Source: Shimia litoralis (lineage in GTDB: Bacteria; Pseudomonadota; Alphaproteobacteria; Rhodobacterales; Rhodobacteraceae). From it: DNA of 62,773 nucleotides. The notes below the pieces were generated by a model. That model was not told where the DNA came from. It did no database searches and was given only the letters and a program-made list of their open reading frames with translations. Shown one piece after another: positions 27,440 to 35,535 of this stretch (its first letter is position 1; every line of letters begins with the position of its first letter). The DNA lies in NCBI RefSeq assembly GCF_005518135.1, contig NZ_SULI01000009.1:63466-126238 (forward strand). Reading direction: 5' to 3'. The translations under genes were made by a program, and so were the position numbers.

Positions 27440-27955
27440 TTTTTGTTTCAAAGGGGTTTAGCGAAGCTATCCGACTTTCGGAGACTGGCCTCTGGCCCGA
27501 AATCGGTCTCCGAACGCCCCGCGTCTCTTTCCACCCGCCCTTCACCCAAATCGAGACGCATTCAAAAATGATTTTCTTTTCAGTTGCTTGCCGAAAATAG
27601 GTTGCGCCGCAGTTGAAGCGGGCTCGACCGCTATCAATGCGAACAGAGACACCCGAAGGCGGCGTGGTTGTGCGCGTTGGTGCGAAGTCTTGATGGGAAC
27701 AGGACCCGATCGCCATGCCAAGCGCGATTGGCGGATTGACGCCTGAGTATCGAGGAGCCGACATTCGCTGCGGCCTGAACGAACGACTGGGGTGCGGACG
27801 AAGGCGACATTGGATTTCGCAGCTTCGCTGCTGCAGCATTCCTTCGCGCTTGCAGTGGAACTTTTGCCGCGATGCAGCGCACATCATCGAAGCAACCATT
27901 GCAATCAGTGATCAGGCGCTAATTACAAACCACCCTTTCGCTGTGCGTCTGTCTG
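27440..27955. other. gene-free decayed DNA after tRNA-Ser
   Basis: No frame in this half-kilobase looks coding: the open frames present have no recognisable domain and run through the tRNA or terminator. Stretches around 27,660-27,900 look like the degenerate intergenic repeat DNA common in Roseobacter genomes, and a similar flavour recurs at 31,980-32,200. This last statement is recollection, not a search result. Confidence 0.5.
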
Positions 27956-28245
27956 AGGCGCCTTATGTGGACCAATGTCCTTCACCGTTAATCTTTACGA
28001 AAACCTCATCAAGATTCCATCTACAGGCGAGCGGCACCGTATCCGGTTGATCCTCTTTCGGCGGATTTCAGACGCGAACAATGGGCCAAATTTTTTTAAC
28101 CAGAAACGGATCGTTTCATGGCTGACATCGATACCCCGCTCGTGAAGAAGATCTTCGACATTCCTCAGCGACAGCGGATACGCAAAAGATATCAGATGGT
28201 CTGTCAAAGTAGCGTTTTTCGGGGCGCGATGGCGATCGGTTGATT
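27956..28245 (-). pseudogene. IS6-family transposase remnant, frameshifted
   Basis: On the minus strand one frame reads AYPLSLRNVEDLLHERGIDV followed by SHETIRFWLKKFGPLFA, the N-terminal helix-turn-helix region of IS6/IS26-type transposases. Near 28,020 the homology moves to another frame: WNLDEVFVKINGEGHWST then a stop, corresponding to the first catalytic Asp segment (WHLDEV) of the DDE domain. The rest of the transposase and any terminal inverted repeats are gone, so it is a dead fragment. It lies directly upstream of the promoter at 28,298. Confidence 0.85.
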
Positions 28246-28297
28246 GCGCGTGAAATCGGATTGAGGCCGCTTTTGATTTTAGGATTGGATGTTTGAT

Positions 28298-28327
28298 TGA
28301 TCCAGATTGTCCTCTTCACCGTAACCA
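28298..28327 (+). promoter_or_regulatory. RpoE/ChrR-type promoter
   Basis: TGATCC (28,298-28,303), 18-base spacer, TAACCA (28,322-28,327), 21 bases before the start codon at 28,348. Spacing and -35 match the R. sphaeroides RpoE consensus TGATCC-N18-TAAGA. The TTGATCCAGATTG around the -35 also half-resembles an FNR box, but one half is poor. Confidence 0.7.
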
Positions 28328-28347
28328 AATTACAAAGGAGATTAGCA

Positions 28348-28605
28348 ATGACTGGAAACAACACAATTAAGCAAAACTGGGATGCGGTGATGGACGAAAG
28401 ACAAAGCCCTCTCAAAAACCTTTCCTTGCCCACCGCGCACATGGTGATGCAACTGCTTGCATGGATGTGGAGTGCGATCTTCTCTCTCTCTCTTGGCAGT
28501 TATTTGGTTTTTGGCGTAACTGCCGTGTTTCATGTCTTGGTCATTGCCGGCATTTTTATAACTTTGATGGTCTTTCAGAAAGCCGATGAAAAATCGACGA
28601 CATGA
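28348..28605 (+). CDS. small two-helix membrane protein
   Basis: An 85-residue protein of unknown function. Seen: a polar N-terminus (MTGNNTIKQNWDAVMDERQS), then two hydrophobic helices (MVMQLLAWMWSAIFSLSLGSY and VFHVLVIAGIFITLMVF, the first slightly trimmed in length) and a charged tail KADEKSTT. The ATG at 28,348 has a strong AAAGGAG site. The RpoE-type promoter just upstream and the convergent oxidative-stress operon suggest a membrane stress protein; that is inference. Confidence 0.75.
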   Translation: MTGNNTIKQNWDAVMDERQSPLKNLSLPTAHMVMQLLAWMWSAIFSLSLGSYLVFGVTAVFHVLVIAGIFITLMVFQKADEKSTT

Positions 28606-28745
28606 CCAAAACCCCTCAAATTACTGACCAATAGCTCTGAGATGTTTTGCCCGAGGCAAAAATACCCGGGTTCTCATATCTAACTTTAAAGCACGATACG
28701 CTTTAGGCTTTTTTGGTCAGTTTTCAACAAATCGCCGTAAGCATA

Positions 28746-29063
28746 TCACACGAAACGACATAAAGGATCGACACCGGCAAGCATGGCAAAGTTGCCGGTG
28801 ACCATCAGGCGCTGAATGTGGTGTGCATACCAAACACGCCAACCTGTTGCTTCAAGGTCTTTGGCAAAATGGCGGATGGCAGAGAAGACAAATGCGATTT
28901 TCTTTTTGTGATGCGGGGCATATGTGGCCTCGTCTCGCACCTCTGCAATCAGAACAATGTCTGTTTGTGGATCTGCGTGCCTCAGCGAAGCCAGATCAGT
29001 GGAAAGTTGATCCCCAAGTATCAAGATGATGCGCGGTGGCTTGGTGCTCGAAAACGCGGTCAC
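28746..29063 (-). pseudogene. photolyase-related gene with internal deletion
   Basis: The first 70 residues are the start of a cryptochrome/photolyase-related protein (DPRP family, normally about 500 aa): ILILGDQLSTDLASLRHADP, then IVLIAEVRDEATYAPHHKKK and FAKDLEATGWRVWY. The sequence then jumps without a frameshift to HHIQRLMVTGNFAMLAGVDP, which in intact members lies in the FAD-binding C-terminal half, and stops a few residues later. About 350 residues in the middle and the C-terminus are missing, so no working photolyase is made. It starts by GTG at 29,063 or 29,066, in a GTGA overlap with the SDR gene, showing it was the last gene of the operon. Confidence 0.85.
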
Positions 29064-29722
29064 CACGGGACCCTCTTTCCCTTCCAATCATAGAACTGAC
29101 CACTGTCTTCAGGCGTAAGGCTATCGAGGACACTCAGCATATGGCTTGCAGCTTTTTGCGACGGAGCCGCCTGATGTTGCGGATAGTTTTTCGTGAACTC
29201 CGTTGCGACTGTACCGGGGTGCAAAGCCACGCAGATCAAATGCTTATGTGTCCGCTTGAATTCAATCGAAGACGTCTTGATCACCTGATTGAGGGCCGCT
29301 TTGGAGGCGCGGTACGAGTACCAGCCCCCCAAATGGTTATCACCAATAGACCCAACACGAGCAGAGAGCGCCGCAAAGACGCAGCGCTTATTTTTCGGCA
29401 GCAAACGTTTGACATGTTTCAACACCAATGCGGGGCCTATCGCATTTACCGCGAATAGATTTGCCATCTCGTCTGAGGATAACGACAGCAGCGATTTTTC
29501 TGGTCCTCGAGTGCCCGAAAGGATGCCAGTGGCAACGAAAATCAAATCGAATACGGTCTCTAGGTTTTCCAATTGTTCCGAAACGCTGTGTTCGTCGGTT
29601 ATGTCCAGAGAATCCTGCACCCGAGAAAGACGCGTGACTTGATCGCCTCTGGCCTCCAGCTCTAATGCCAACGCCTGCCCAATGCCCCCTGAAGCACCAA
29701 TGACCAATGCATGTTTTTGCAT
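29060..29722 (-). CDS. SDR oxidoreductase (C-factor-like)
   Basis: A 220-residue short-chain dehydrogenase. Seen: ALVIGASGGIGQALALEL at the N-terminus (nucleotide binding), the short second segment typical of C-factor-type SDRs, a Ser in AALSARVGSIG, and YSYRASKAALNQ with catalytic Tyr/Lys. Proteins of this kind recur with photolyase, DCC and TspO-like genes in light-stress clusters of alphaproteobacteria. Substrate unknown. Its stop overlaps the photolyase remnant start; tspO is 13 bases upstream. Confidence 0.88.
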   Translation of the reverse strand: MQKHALVIGASGGIGQALALELEARGDQVTRLSRVQDSLDITDEHSVSEQLENLETVFDLIFVATGILSGTRGPEKSLLSLSSDEMANLFAVNAIGPALVLKHVKRLLPKNKRCVFAALSARVGSIGDNHLGGWYSYRASKAALNQVIKTSSIEFKRTHKHLICVALHPGTVATEFTKNYPQHQAAPSQKAASHMLSVLDSLTPEDSGQFYDWKGKRVPW

Positions 29723-29735
29723 GACCGATCCCTGC

Positions 29736-30188
29736 CTAGTTAAGATATACGATTGATGCGTTCAGGGTCGAAGCAAAACCAACCCAAGCAGCGTACGGAA
29801 AAAATAACACAGCGGATTGTCGGTCAATGTGCCACGCTGCTCGTATGAAAGCCGCAACGCTCAGCAGAAGACAAAGAACCACAAACAGCGCCATTGCAGG
29901 TTTTTGGGCAACAAAAAATACCGGCGACCACAGAAAGTTCAAAGCCATCTGCAAAATCCAAAGTGGCACCAACAATCCAGTACTGTCAAAAAGCCAAACG
30001 CGCCAACCTACGTAGGCAATAAACAGATACAAGACGCTCCAAACTGGCCCGAATATCCAGTTTGGGGGATTGAAAAACGGTTTGTTCAATGATGCGTACC
30101 AATCACCCGGAATAGTAAGCGTCCCGATTGAAATACCGGCACCCATCACAATAACTAAAAAAATCATAAAGGAAGGTATATTTTTCAT
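29736..30188 (-). CDS. tspO: TspO/MBR family protein
   Basis: A 150-residue, five-helix membrane protein of the TspO family that binds porphyrins and has light/oxygen-dependent regulatory roles in Rhodobacter. Seen: WYASLNKPFFNPPNWIFGPVW (family signature, quoted nearly whole), WRVWLFDSTG, LNFLWSPVFF and a C-terminal TLNASIVYLN. The ATG at 30,188 (MKNIPSF) is favoured; an ATG at 30,203 is possible. The upstream frame overlaps the DCC gene. Same operon as gpx and SDR. Confidence 0.93.
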   Translation of the reverse strand: MKNIPSFMIFLVIVMGAGISIGTLTIPGDWYASLNKPFFNPPNWIFGPVWSVLYLFIAYVGWRVWLFDSTGLLVPLWILQMALNFLWSPVFFVAQKPAMALFVVLCLLLSVAAFIRAAWHIDRQSAVLFFPYAAWVGFASTLNASIVYLN

Positions 30189-30228
30189 AATCACCAATCT
30201 CATTTCAAACGTGCGAAATTTCCGCGGG

Positions 30229-30630
30229 TTAACACGGATCTGATTTTCCAAAGGTCCCTTGAAACCGTTTAAAACCGCGAACGACACACGGGCGAGCGCG
30301 AAGAAACAAGCGGTAGAGCATTTCCAGCATGGGGACGGCGCCGGGTATGCTTTCTACTTTTGCCATCCACCGCCAGGAAGGTAGGACTCGCCAGATTTCG
30401 ACAAAGCTCTGAGCACCTGAGACTTGACGCCCATCATCAAAACGCACATGCAACCTTGCCATCGCATCCGACCGGTTGATGAACTCGTCGCCAGAGAAAG
30501 ACGCGGATGACACGTCGACAAGGACAAGAGCGTTGTCAGTGTCAGCACGTTCGTAAACACCAAGCTCCGATGTGCAAAGTGGACAAGACCCATCGTAAAA
30601 GATGGTGAGCTTTTTTGCAGCGTCGCTCAA
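30229..30630 (-). CDS. DCC (DUF393) thioredoxin-like protein
   Basis: A 133-residue DCC-family protein, a predicted thiol-disulfide oxidoreductase. Seen: the name-giving motif FYDGSCPLCTSELGVYE near residues 11-27 with the CxxC pair, and the C-terminal LYRLFLRARPCVVRGF. The start overlaps the gpx stop by 4 bases (ATGA). Its role in the operon is probably redox related, by context. Confidence 0.88.
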   Translation of the reverse strand: MSDAAKKLTIFYDGSCPLCTSELGVYERADTDNALVLVDVSSASFSGDEFINRSDAMARLHVRFDDGRQVSGAQSFVEIWRVLPSWRWMAKVESIPGAVPMLEMLYRLFLRARPCVVRGFKRFQGTFGKSDPC

Positions 30631-31148
30631 TTCAAAAGACTTTCTATATCGCGTTTTAAACGCGATGATTGAGGTTTGACCTTTGAGCTATAAGTGGCCA
30701 CCAGCTCACCGTCTGGCCCGATTAAAACTTTGTTAAAGTTCCACGCTGGCTCGAATCCAGCGTCCGCCTTCAGAGATGCAAAGAACGGATGTGCCTGAGG
30801 GCCTATAACCGCCGAAATGCCTGTCATCGGCATGTCGATATCGTACCGCAATTCGCAAAAGTCCTTGACCTCTGCATTGCTGGCCAACTCTTGTCGGAAG
30901 TCGTTTGATGGAACGGCCAGAACGACTAGGCCGCTATCGCGGTAAAGATCGTACAAGTCCTGCAAGCCACCGTACTGTTTGGTGTAGGAACATCTTGAGG
31001 CTGTATTGACGACAAGTATCGGCTGCCCTCTCCAGTCTGACAATCTCAACGTACCGCCATCAATGGAGTCGAAAGGTGCCTCTAGCTCCAGCGCCTTCAC
31101 CTGAAAGCCAATCAATATCAACATCAGTATCAACAGTGGTCTGAACAT
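30627..31148 (-). CDS. gpx: exported glutathione-peroxidase family protein
   Basis: A 173-residue peroxidase with an N-terminal signal peptide (PLLILMLILIGFQVKALE). Seen: the catalytic Cys in VNTASRCSYTKQYGGLQDLY, the Gln in the FRQELASNAE segment region and the Trp in AWNFNKVLI. Cys replaces selenocysteine, the common bacterial form. It reduces hydroperoxides, probably in the periplasm using thioredoxin-like donors. It is the first gene of the minus-strand operon and lies 19 bases downstream of an RpoE-type -10 element. Confidence 0.92.
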   Translation of the reverse strand: MFRPLLILMLILIGFQVKALELEAPFDSIDGGTLRLSDWRGQPILVVNTASRCSYTKQYGGLQDLYDLYRDSGLVVLAVPSNDFRQELASNAEVKDFCELRYDIDMPMTGISAVIGPQAHPFFASLKADAGFEPAWNFNKVLIGPDGELVATYSSKVKPQSSRLKRDIESLLN

Positions 31149-31166
31149 TTTGCAGCTCCTTTATTA

Positions 31167-31196
31167 AGATTACGATGTCAGGCCATTTTTGGATCA
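31167..31196 (-). promoter_or_regulatory. RpoE/ChrR-type promoter of the gpx operon
   Basis: On the minus strand TGATCC (31,196-31,191), 18-base spacer, TAATCT (31,172-31,167), with gpx starting at 31,148. Agreement with the RpoE consensus is as good as at 28,298. Confidence 0.72.
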
Positions 31197-31351
31197 CCCT
31201 TTTGCTGATGTGAGACGAAATAGAAGATCAGCCCACATTGATGAGTGGACAGCACAAATACCTTCTTCTGTCAGAGTTCTTGAAACACCAGAGCGCAGTG
31301 CACACTTTCGTTCAATAACGCAGGAACTGAAATTGATCGGACAAGCTTACG

Positions 31352-31909
31352 ATGAAAAAATTGTTGTCAACGTTAGGCTTTTGCATCTCGGTTGGTTGGT
31401 TCGCAACAGCTTCTGTTGGAGAGCAAACAATGTTGGACACGTTCGACAACAATCCTCAAAGCCGTTGGGAGTTTTTAGCAGACACTGTCATGGGCGGTGT
31501 CTCAAACGGCAAAGTAAGCTACTCACAGGAAAATGGGTCCGCATATGCAAGATTAACCGGAACCGTGAGTACCCAGAACCGGGGCGGCTTCATACAATTC
31601 CGTTCGGAACTCGAAGAAAAACTGCCTGACAACGCCAAGGGGATACGTCTAGTCGCACGGGGCAACAACCAAATGTACTTTGTGCATTTGCGTACCAGCG
31701 GGACACTCTTACCTTGGCAGTACTACCAAGGAAGTTTCGATGCGACGCAAGACTGGACAGAGGTGCGCATACCCTTTTCGGCCTTCAAAGCCTCTGGTCG
31801 GATGCTGAGATCTGAACCGCGCCCAACTCAGGTAAACTCGATCGCAGTTGTAGCTTTTGGAAGAGACCACCAAGCTTTGGTCGATGTACAGGAAATTGGC
31901 TTCTATTGA
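31352..31909 (+). CDS. secreted CIA30-family protein
   Basis: A 185-residue protein with a signal peptide (MKKLLSTLGFCISVGWFATA) and a CIA30/NADH:ubiquinone-intermediate-associated domain: WEFLADTVMGGVSNGKVSY, RGGFIQFRSEL, FVHLRTSGTLLPWQYYQGSF and IPFSAFKASGR. The bacterial members have a galactose-binding-like beta fold and no established role. Divergent from the gpx operon. A second CIA30 gene is in the prophage at 49,975. No convincing RpoE-type promoter was found for it. Confidence 0.88.
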   Translation: MKKLLSTLGFCISVGWFATASVGEQTMLDTFDNNPQSRWEFLADTVMGGVSNGKVSYSQENGSAYARLTGTVSTQNRGGFIQFRSELEEKLPDNAKGIRLVARGNNQMYFVHLRTSGTLLPWQYYQGSFDATQDWTEVRIPFSAFKASGRMLRSEPRPTQVNSIAVVAFGRDHQALVDVQEIGFY

Positions 31910-32250
31910 TCAAATCGGTGCTGCCAGGCCAATTCGAACCCGTCTTTGCCCTGCCAGAGAAGCTGCCTTTTATGCCGCGCAAAGCTCGCGCCACTCGGCC
32001 AGAGCAGCGGGTTTGTCCGCAACTCGCGCATAGACGCTCGAAAACTTGCTGCGGTCGCGACAAATGTCCGCTTTGTTTGCTGCGGCGCGGGGGGTGTATC
32101 AAGTTACTTGGCATTGCTGCATCTGCGAGCGTCAGCACTGATCACTTCCGGTATTGGGCTTGAAGAGCCATTAGCTGCAGATTGCACGAACGTCCGCTCC
32201 ATCTAAAAACAGGCCTGGGTCATGCTTCTTTGAGGGCGAGGCATCAGCGA
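31910..32250. other. gene-free junction between host strip and prophage
   Basis: No supportable gene. The sequence looks like degraded intergenic repeat DNA, and the prophage integration boundary (att site) should lie here or just left of 32,251. I could not identify an att core because the right end of the prophage is outside the window. Confidence 0.5.
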
Positions 32251-32634
32251 TCAATCGAACACGCGCTCAAACTGTTCCCCCCAAGCCTCCCCGGCGAGAA
32301 AGCACAGATCGTACAGGCTGACCGATGACGCCTCGCGCCCGCAGGTCAGGCGCTTCAGCACCTCCGGCGCGAGGTATGCCAGCCGTAACTGGCGGCTGAC
32401 ATGCCGTTCGGCCAAACCGACGGCTTCGGCCAATTCTTGGATCGTGCTGAATTCACCGGCGTCCATTCGCCGCCGCCACCCCCACGCGCGGCCAATGGCG
32501 CGCAGGATGTGCGGGTCCTGTGTCTGGTCCTCGCTCGGCAGATAGTCGGCGGGTGGCAGAATTTTGGGTCGACCGTTCTTCTTGCGAACCTTCAACGGGA
32601 TCAAGACGCGGATTGTGTCATCGGCATGCGTCAT
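32251..32634 (-). CDS. prophage HTH protein downstream of recombinase
   Basis: A 127-residue protein with a helix-turn-helix of KorB/ParB-like character: EFSTIQELAEAVGLAERHVSRQLRLAYLAPEV, resembling the HTH that follows ParB-type nuclease domains. It starts in a 4-base overlap with the recombinase stop, so the two are coupled. Possibly an accessory factor for recombination or a regulator; function not established. Confidence 0.75.
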   Translation of the reverse strand: MTHADDTIRVLIPLKVRKKNGRPKILPPADYLPSEDQTQDPHILRAIGRAWGWRRRMDAGEFSTIQELAEAVGLAERHVSRQLRLAYLAPEVLKRLTCGREASSVSLYDLCFLAGEAWGEQFERVFD

Positions 32635-33950
32635 TCGGCGGCCTCAAGTTTACGTGGTGCGACCATCTCGCGGGTGACGCCGGCGATGCCTTCTTTCCGG
32701 ATGTCCACCTCAAGCCCTGCTGCCGTGACGGTGACGCGCCGAACAAGAAGCTGGATGATCCGTGCTTGCTCGGCTGGGAACAGCTGCGACCAAAGGGTCT
32801 TGAACTCATGCAAAGCCGCGATGGTGTCGGCCTCTGAAGCTGCACCCTTTTCTTTTTTCGGAGCTGCCATCACCAGCGACACTACCTCCGGCGTCTGCAG
32901 AATGCGCCGAACCTCGGCCACTACAGCGTCCTCAACCATACCAGCCGCAAGCCGTGTTGGGGCAGTCTCCTCGCCGGTTTCGCGATTCCGGATCACATCC
33001 ATGGAAACGTAGTATCGATAGAGCTTCGCCCCCTTCTTGGTGCTGGTGGGCGTCATGGCCGCACCAGTGTCGCTGAAGATCAACCCCTTCAGAAGAGCGG
33101 GGGTCCGCGACCGGCTGTTGTTGGCACGCTTGCGGGGGCTTTCCTGCAGGATGGAGTGCGCCCGATCCCAGAGGTCGTCGTCGATGATGGTGTCGTGCTC
33201 GCCGGGATAAGCCGTGCCCTTGTGGACTGCCTCTCCTCGGTAGACCCGGTTCTTGAGCAACCGATAAAGATAGCCCTTATCGATCAGGGTGCCCTGTTTG
33301 TTGCGGAAGCCGTCGCGGCGAAGTTCGCGTGCCAAAACCGTGGCGGAGCCGAGTTCGACAAAACGACCGAAGATGCGCCGGACCGATGCGGCCTCGGCTT
33401 CGTTCACGACCAACTTGCGATCCTGCACATCATAGCCGAGGGGCACGTAGCCCCCCATCCAGATACCGCGTTTGCGCGATGCGGCCACCTTGTCGCGGAT
33501 GCGTTCACCGATCACCTCGCGTTCAAACTGGGCAAAACTGAGCAGGATGTTCAGAGTCAGCCGTCCCATCGACGTTGTCGTGTTGAATGACTGCGTGACC
33601 GACACGAAGGTCACGCCGTTGCCGTCGAAGATGTCGACCAGCTTGGAGAAATCCATCAGCGATCGCGATAGACGGTCGATCTTGTACACCACAACTACAT
33701 CGACCAACCCATCCTCGATGTCCGTCAGAAGCTGCTTGAGACCGGGTCGTTCAAGGTTACCACCTGAGAACCCGCCATCGTCATAGCGGTCGCGGGTGGC
33801 GACCCAGCCCTCAGACCTTTGACTGGCGATATAGGACTCGCAGGCATCTCGCTGGGCGTCGAGGGTGTTGAACTCCATCTCGAGCCCTTCTTCGGTCGAC
33901 TTGCGGGTGTAGATGGCGCACCTCAACTTGCGAGGGATTGGGTTTGTCAT
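32631..33950 (-). CDS. large serine recombinase (phage integrase)
   Basis: A 439-residue site-specific recombinase that should insert and excise the prophage. Seen: the resolvase catalytic domain with the nucleophile Ser in IYTRKSTEEG near residue 15, VYKIDRLSRS, RLTLNILLSFAQFEREVIGERIRDK (in part), then a Recombinase domain and a zinc-ribbon-like region. The ATG at 33,950 is chosen because it overlaps the DUF2924 stop (ATGA) and follows GGGGACGG; the frame is open to 34,058. Confidence 0.93.
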   Translation of the reverse strand: MTNPIPRKLRCAIYTRKSTEEGLEMEFNTLDAQRDACESYIASQRSEGWVATRDRYDDGGFSGGNLERPGLKQLLTDIEDGLVDVVVVYKIDRLSRSLMDFSKLVDIFDGNGVTFVSVTQSFNTTTSMGRLTLNILLSFAQFEREVIGERIRDKVAASRKRGIWMGGYVPLGYDVQDRKLVVNEAEAASVRRIFGRFVELGSATVLARELRRDGFRNKQGTLIDKGYLYRLLKNRVYRGEAVHKGTAYPGEHDTIIDDDLWDRAHSILQESPRKRANNSRSRTPALLKGLIFSDTGAAMTPTSTKKGAKLYRYYVSMDVIRNRETGEETAPTRLAAGMVEDAVVAEVRRILQTPEVVSLVMAAPKKEKGAASEADTIAALHEFKTLWSQLFPAEQARIIQLLVRRVTVTAAGLEVDIRKEGIAGVTREMVAPRKLEAAE

Positions 33951-34444
33951 GTCCGTCCCCTGTGGTTTTGCAGCCCAAAGAACGTCCAGCCATTCCACCG
34001 TGTGCCAGTGATCGTGCGGGCCACGGCCGAAAGTGATTTGAACTTCTGGCCTTGCCAATCAAAACCGTCTTTCAGGACAGTGACTGTGTGCTCAACCCCG
34101 CCCCATTCGCGGATCAGCTTGGTGCCCATGACAGGCGTGCGTGGATCGGCGATCTGGTGTTTCCGACGCGTGACACCTTCGACCTCGTCAGCCAAAAGAT
34201 TTAGCATTCGCCGCGTAGTCTGATCTGGGCCGCCATAGGTAAGCTCCTGGATGCGATAGGCGATCCGAAATGTCAGAAAGTTACGGCTGTTGTTTGGTGC
34301 TGCGGTATTGAACAGCGTTTCCCATTCGGCTTTCAACTCCTTGACGGACATAGCCCTCAACGCCGTTAGGCGGGTCAGAACGGTTTGGTCAATCCTTGGA
34401 TCTAGATCCGGCTTTGCAGGTGTTATCCTATTGTGATGCTTCAT
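33947..34444 (-). CDS. DUF2924 protein
   Basis: A 165-residue member of DUF2924, regularly found directly upstream of serine recombinases in alphaproteobacterial prophages. Seen: LTALRAMSVKELKAEWETLF, FLTFRIAYRIQELTYGG and GTKLIREWGGVEHTVTVLKD, then FDWQGQKFKSLSAVARTITG. Role unknown, plausibly a recombination directionality or DNA-binding partner by context. The ATG at 34,444 follows AGGAGG. Confidence 0.88.
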   Translation of the reverse strand: MKHHNRITPAKPDLDPRIDQTVLTRLTALRAMSVKELKAEWETLFNTAAPNNSRNFLTFRIAYRIQELTYGGPDQTTRRMLNLLADEVEGVTRRKHQIADPRTPVMGTKLIREWGGVEHTVTVLKDGFDWQGQKFKSLSAVARTITGTRWNGWTFFGLQNHRGRT

Positions 34445-34676
34445 CAATTCCTCCTAGCAGCAAACGTTTTGCACGACGACCACCGCTCGTTTGGGGCGAG
34501 AAGTCCACGAAACTGTCTCCGGTGTTGGCAGATAAAGAACTGGACTGTGCGGTGTTCAGGCGATGGACGCCTGCGGCTAGGATGCGACCGAGTTCTTCGA
34601 AGCGTGCACGGGCTGACATCTTGTCTGCGCACAAGGGATTGGGCCCCGAAACCGGGGTTGAGACATCATTAAGCAT
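34428..34676 (-). CDS. small protein upstream of DUF2924
   Basis: Up to 82 residues; the likely core starts at the ATG for MSARARFEELGRILAAG (34,619). It then reads SSSLSANTGDSFVDFSPQTS, a segment I have seen in small proteins before DUF2924 genes. Its stop overlaps the DUF2924 start by 17 bases. Function unknown. Confidence 0.55.
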   Translation of the reverse strand: MLNDVSTPVSGPNPLCADKMSARARFEELGRILAAGVHRLNTAQSSSLSANTGDSFVDFSPQTSGGRRAKRLLLGGIDEASQ

Positions 34677-34802
34677 TGGAGCGCCTTTCGGGTTGTTGCC
34701 CTATCTGGGCTGCAAGCGGCGCTGGTATTCAAGTTAAAACAATGGGTTGCGGGGGTGGTGCGGGATGCTGCGTGTAGGATCGGGTTTGCGTCGCATGGCC
34801 GT

Positions 34803-35534
34803 TCAGTGCCGTGTTGCGGATCCCACCATCGCATCCGTTTCGAGTTTCAGGGCAGCTTTCCAAAGCGGCGTCTTTGTGAACAGGCTGCGCTCAGTGCTCT
34901 GGAAACCCTTGGCCCGATCCACATGCAACAATCCAGCCCAACAGAGCGGCCGTAGTATGTTGATGTACAAGCTGCCCAGAATGTCGTCATAGCGCGGGCC
35001 CGGGCCTTGATCGGGGTCGCCGTAGAGCGTGCGGCGCAGATCCGCACCGGTGATGCCGTCTTCGGCTTCCACGTTCAGAATATTCATGAACATGTCCCAA
35101 TTGCCAAGTAGGGGCTCGTCACTGAAGCGTGTGTATCCTGTGTGGTTGAGCTCAAAGAGGTAGAACGGCGTGATAATCCCAAACAGACGCCCGGGTTGGT
35201 CGATCAATTCTGACCCTGCTTTAGTCAGTTTGAAATCTCCCTTGTAGTGCCGGCCCATCTTCAGGGTGGTCAGCAGAAAGTGAATATCCCCAACCGGCAT
35301 AAAGTCATGTTCGTTCAGAACCTTGTTGACGGCGAAGAGATCCGCCTCGGTATGCCCGGGCCAGTCAAACTCGGCTGCGGCCCAGTGCACGAAATTACGT
35401 TTGAAAGCTTTTGACGGGGTTAGCCCGATGGAGCCATGTTCCTGGACGTAGGCGAAGGTCTTCTGAACCCCGCGCAAAAGTGGCGAGAAGTTCAAAGCTG
35501 GCTCATCGTCAGCGACAGTGCGAAACTCGATCAT
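34803..35534 (-). CDS. prophage protein of unknown function
   Basis: A 243-residue soluble protein starting MIEFRTVADDEPALNFSPLL. It contains a possible winged-helix part (FAVNKVLNEHDFMPVGDIHF, then LKMGRHYKGDFKLTKAGSEL) in which a DNA-binding function is conceivable but not shown. It begins 1 base after the repressor stop, with GGAG inside the repressor end, so it is expressed from the lysogenic promoter and is probably a lysogeny-associated gene. Confidence 0.7.
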   Translation of the reverse strand: MIEFRTVADDEPALNFSPLLRGVQKTFAYVQEHGSIGLTPSKAFKRNFVHWAAAEFDWPGHTEADLFAVNKVLNEHDFMPVGDIHFLLTTLKMGRHYKGDFKLTKAGSELIDQPGRLFGIITPFYLFELNHTGYTRFSDEPLLGNWDMFMNILNVEAEDGITGADLRRTLYGDPDQGPGPRYDDILGSLYINILRPLCWAGLLHVDRAKGFQSTERSLFTKTPLWKAALKLETDAMVGSATRH

Positions 35535-35535
35535 C

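Noticed and set aside
27297-27899. A 200-codon minus frame after tRNA-Ser
   Set aside because: It runs through the tRNA and its terminator, and the content looks like decayed intergenic repeat DNA.
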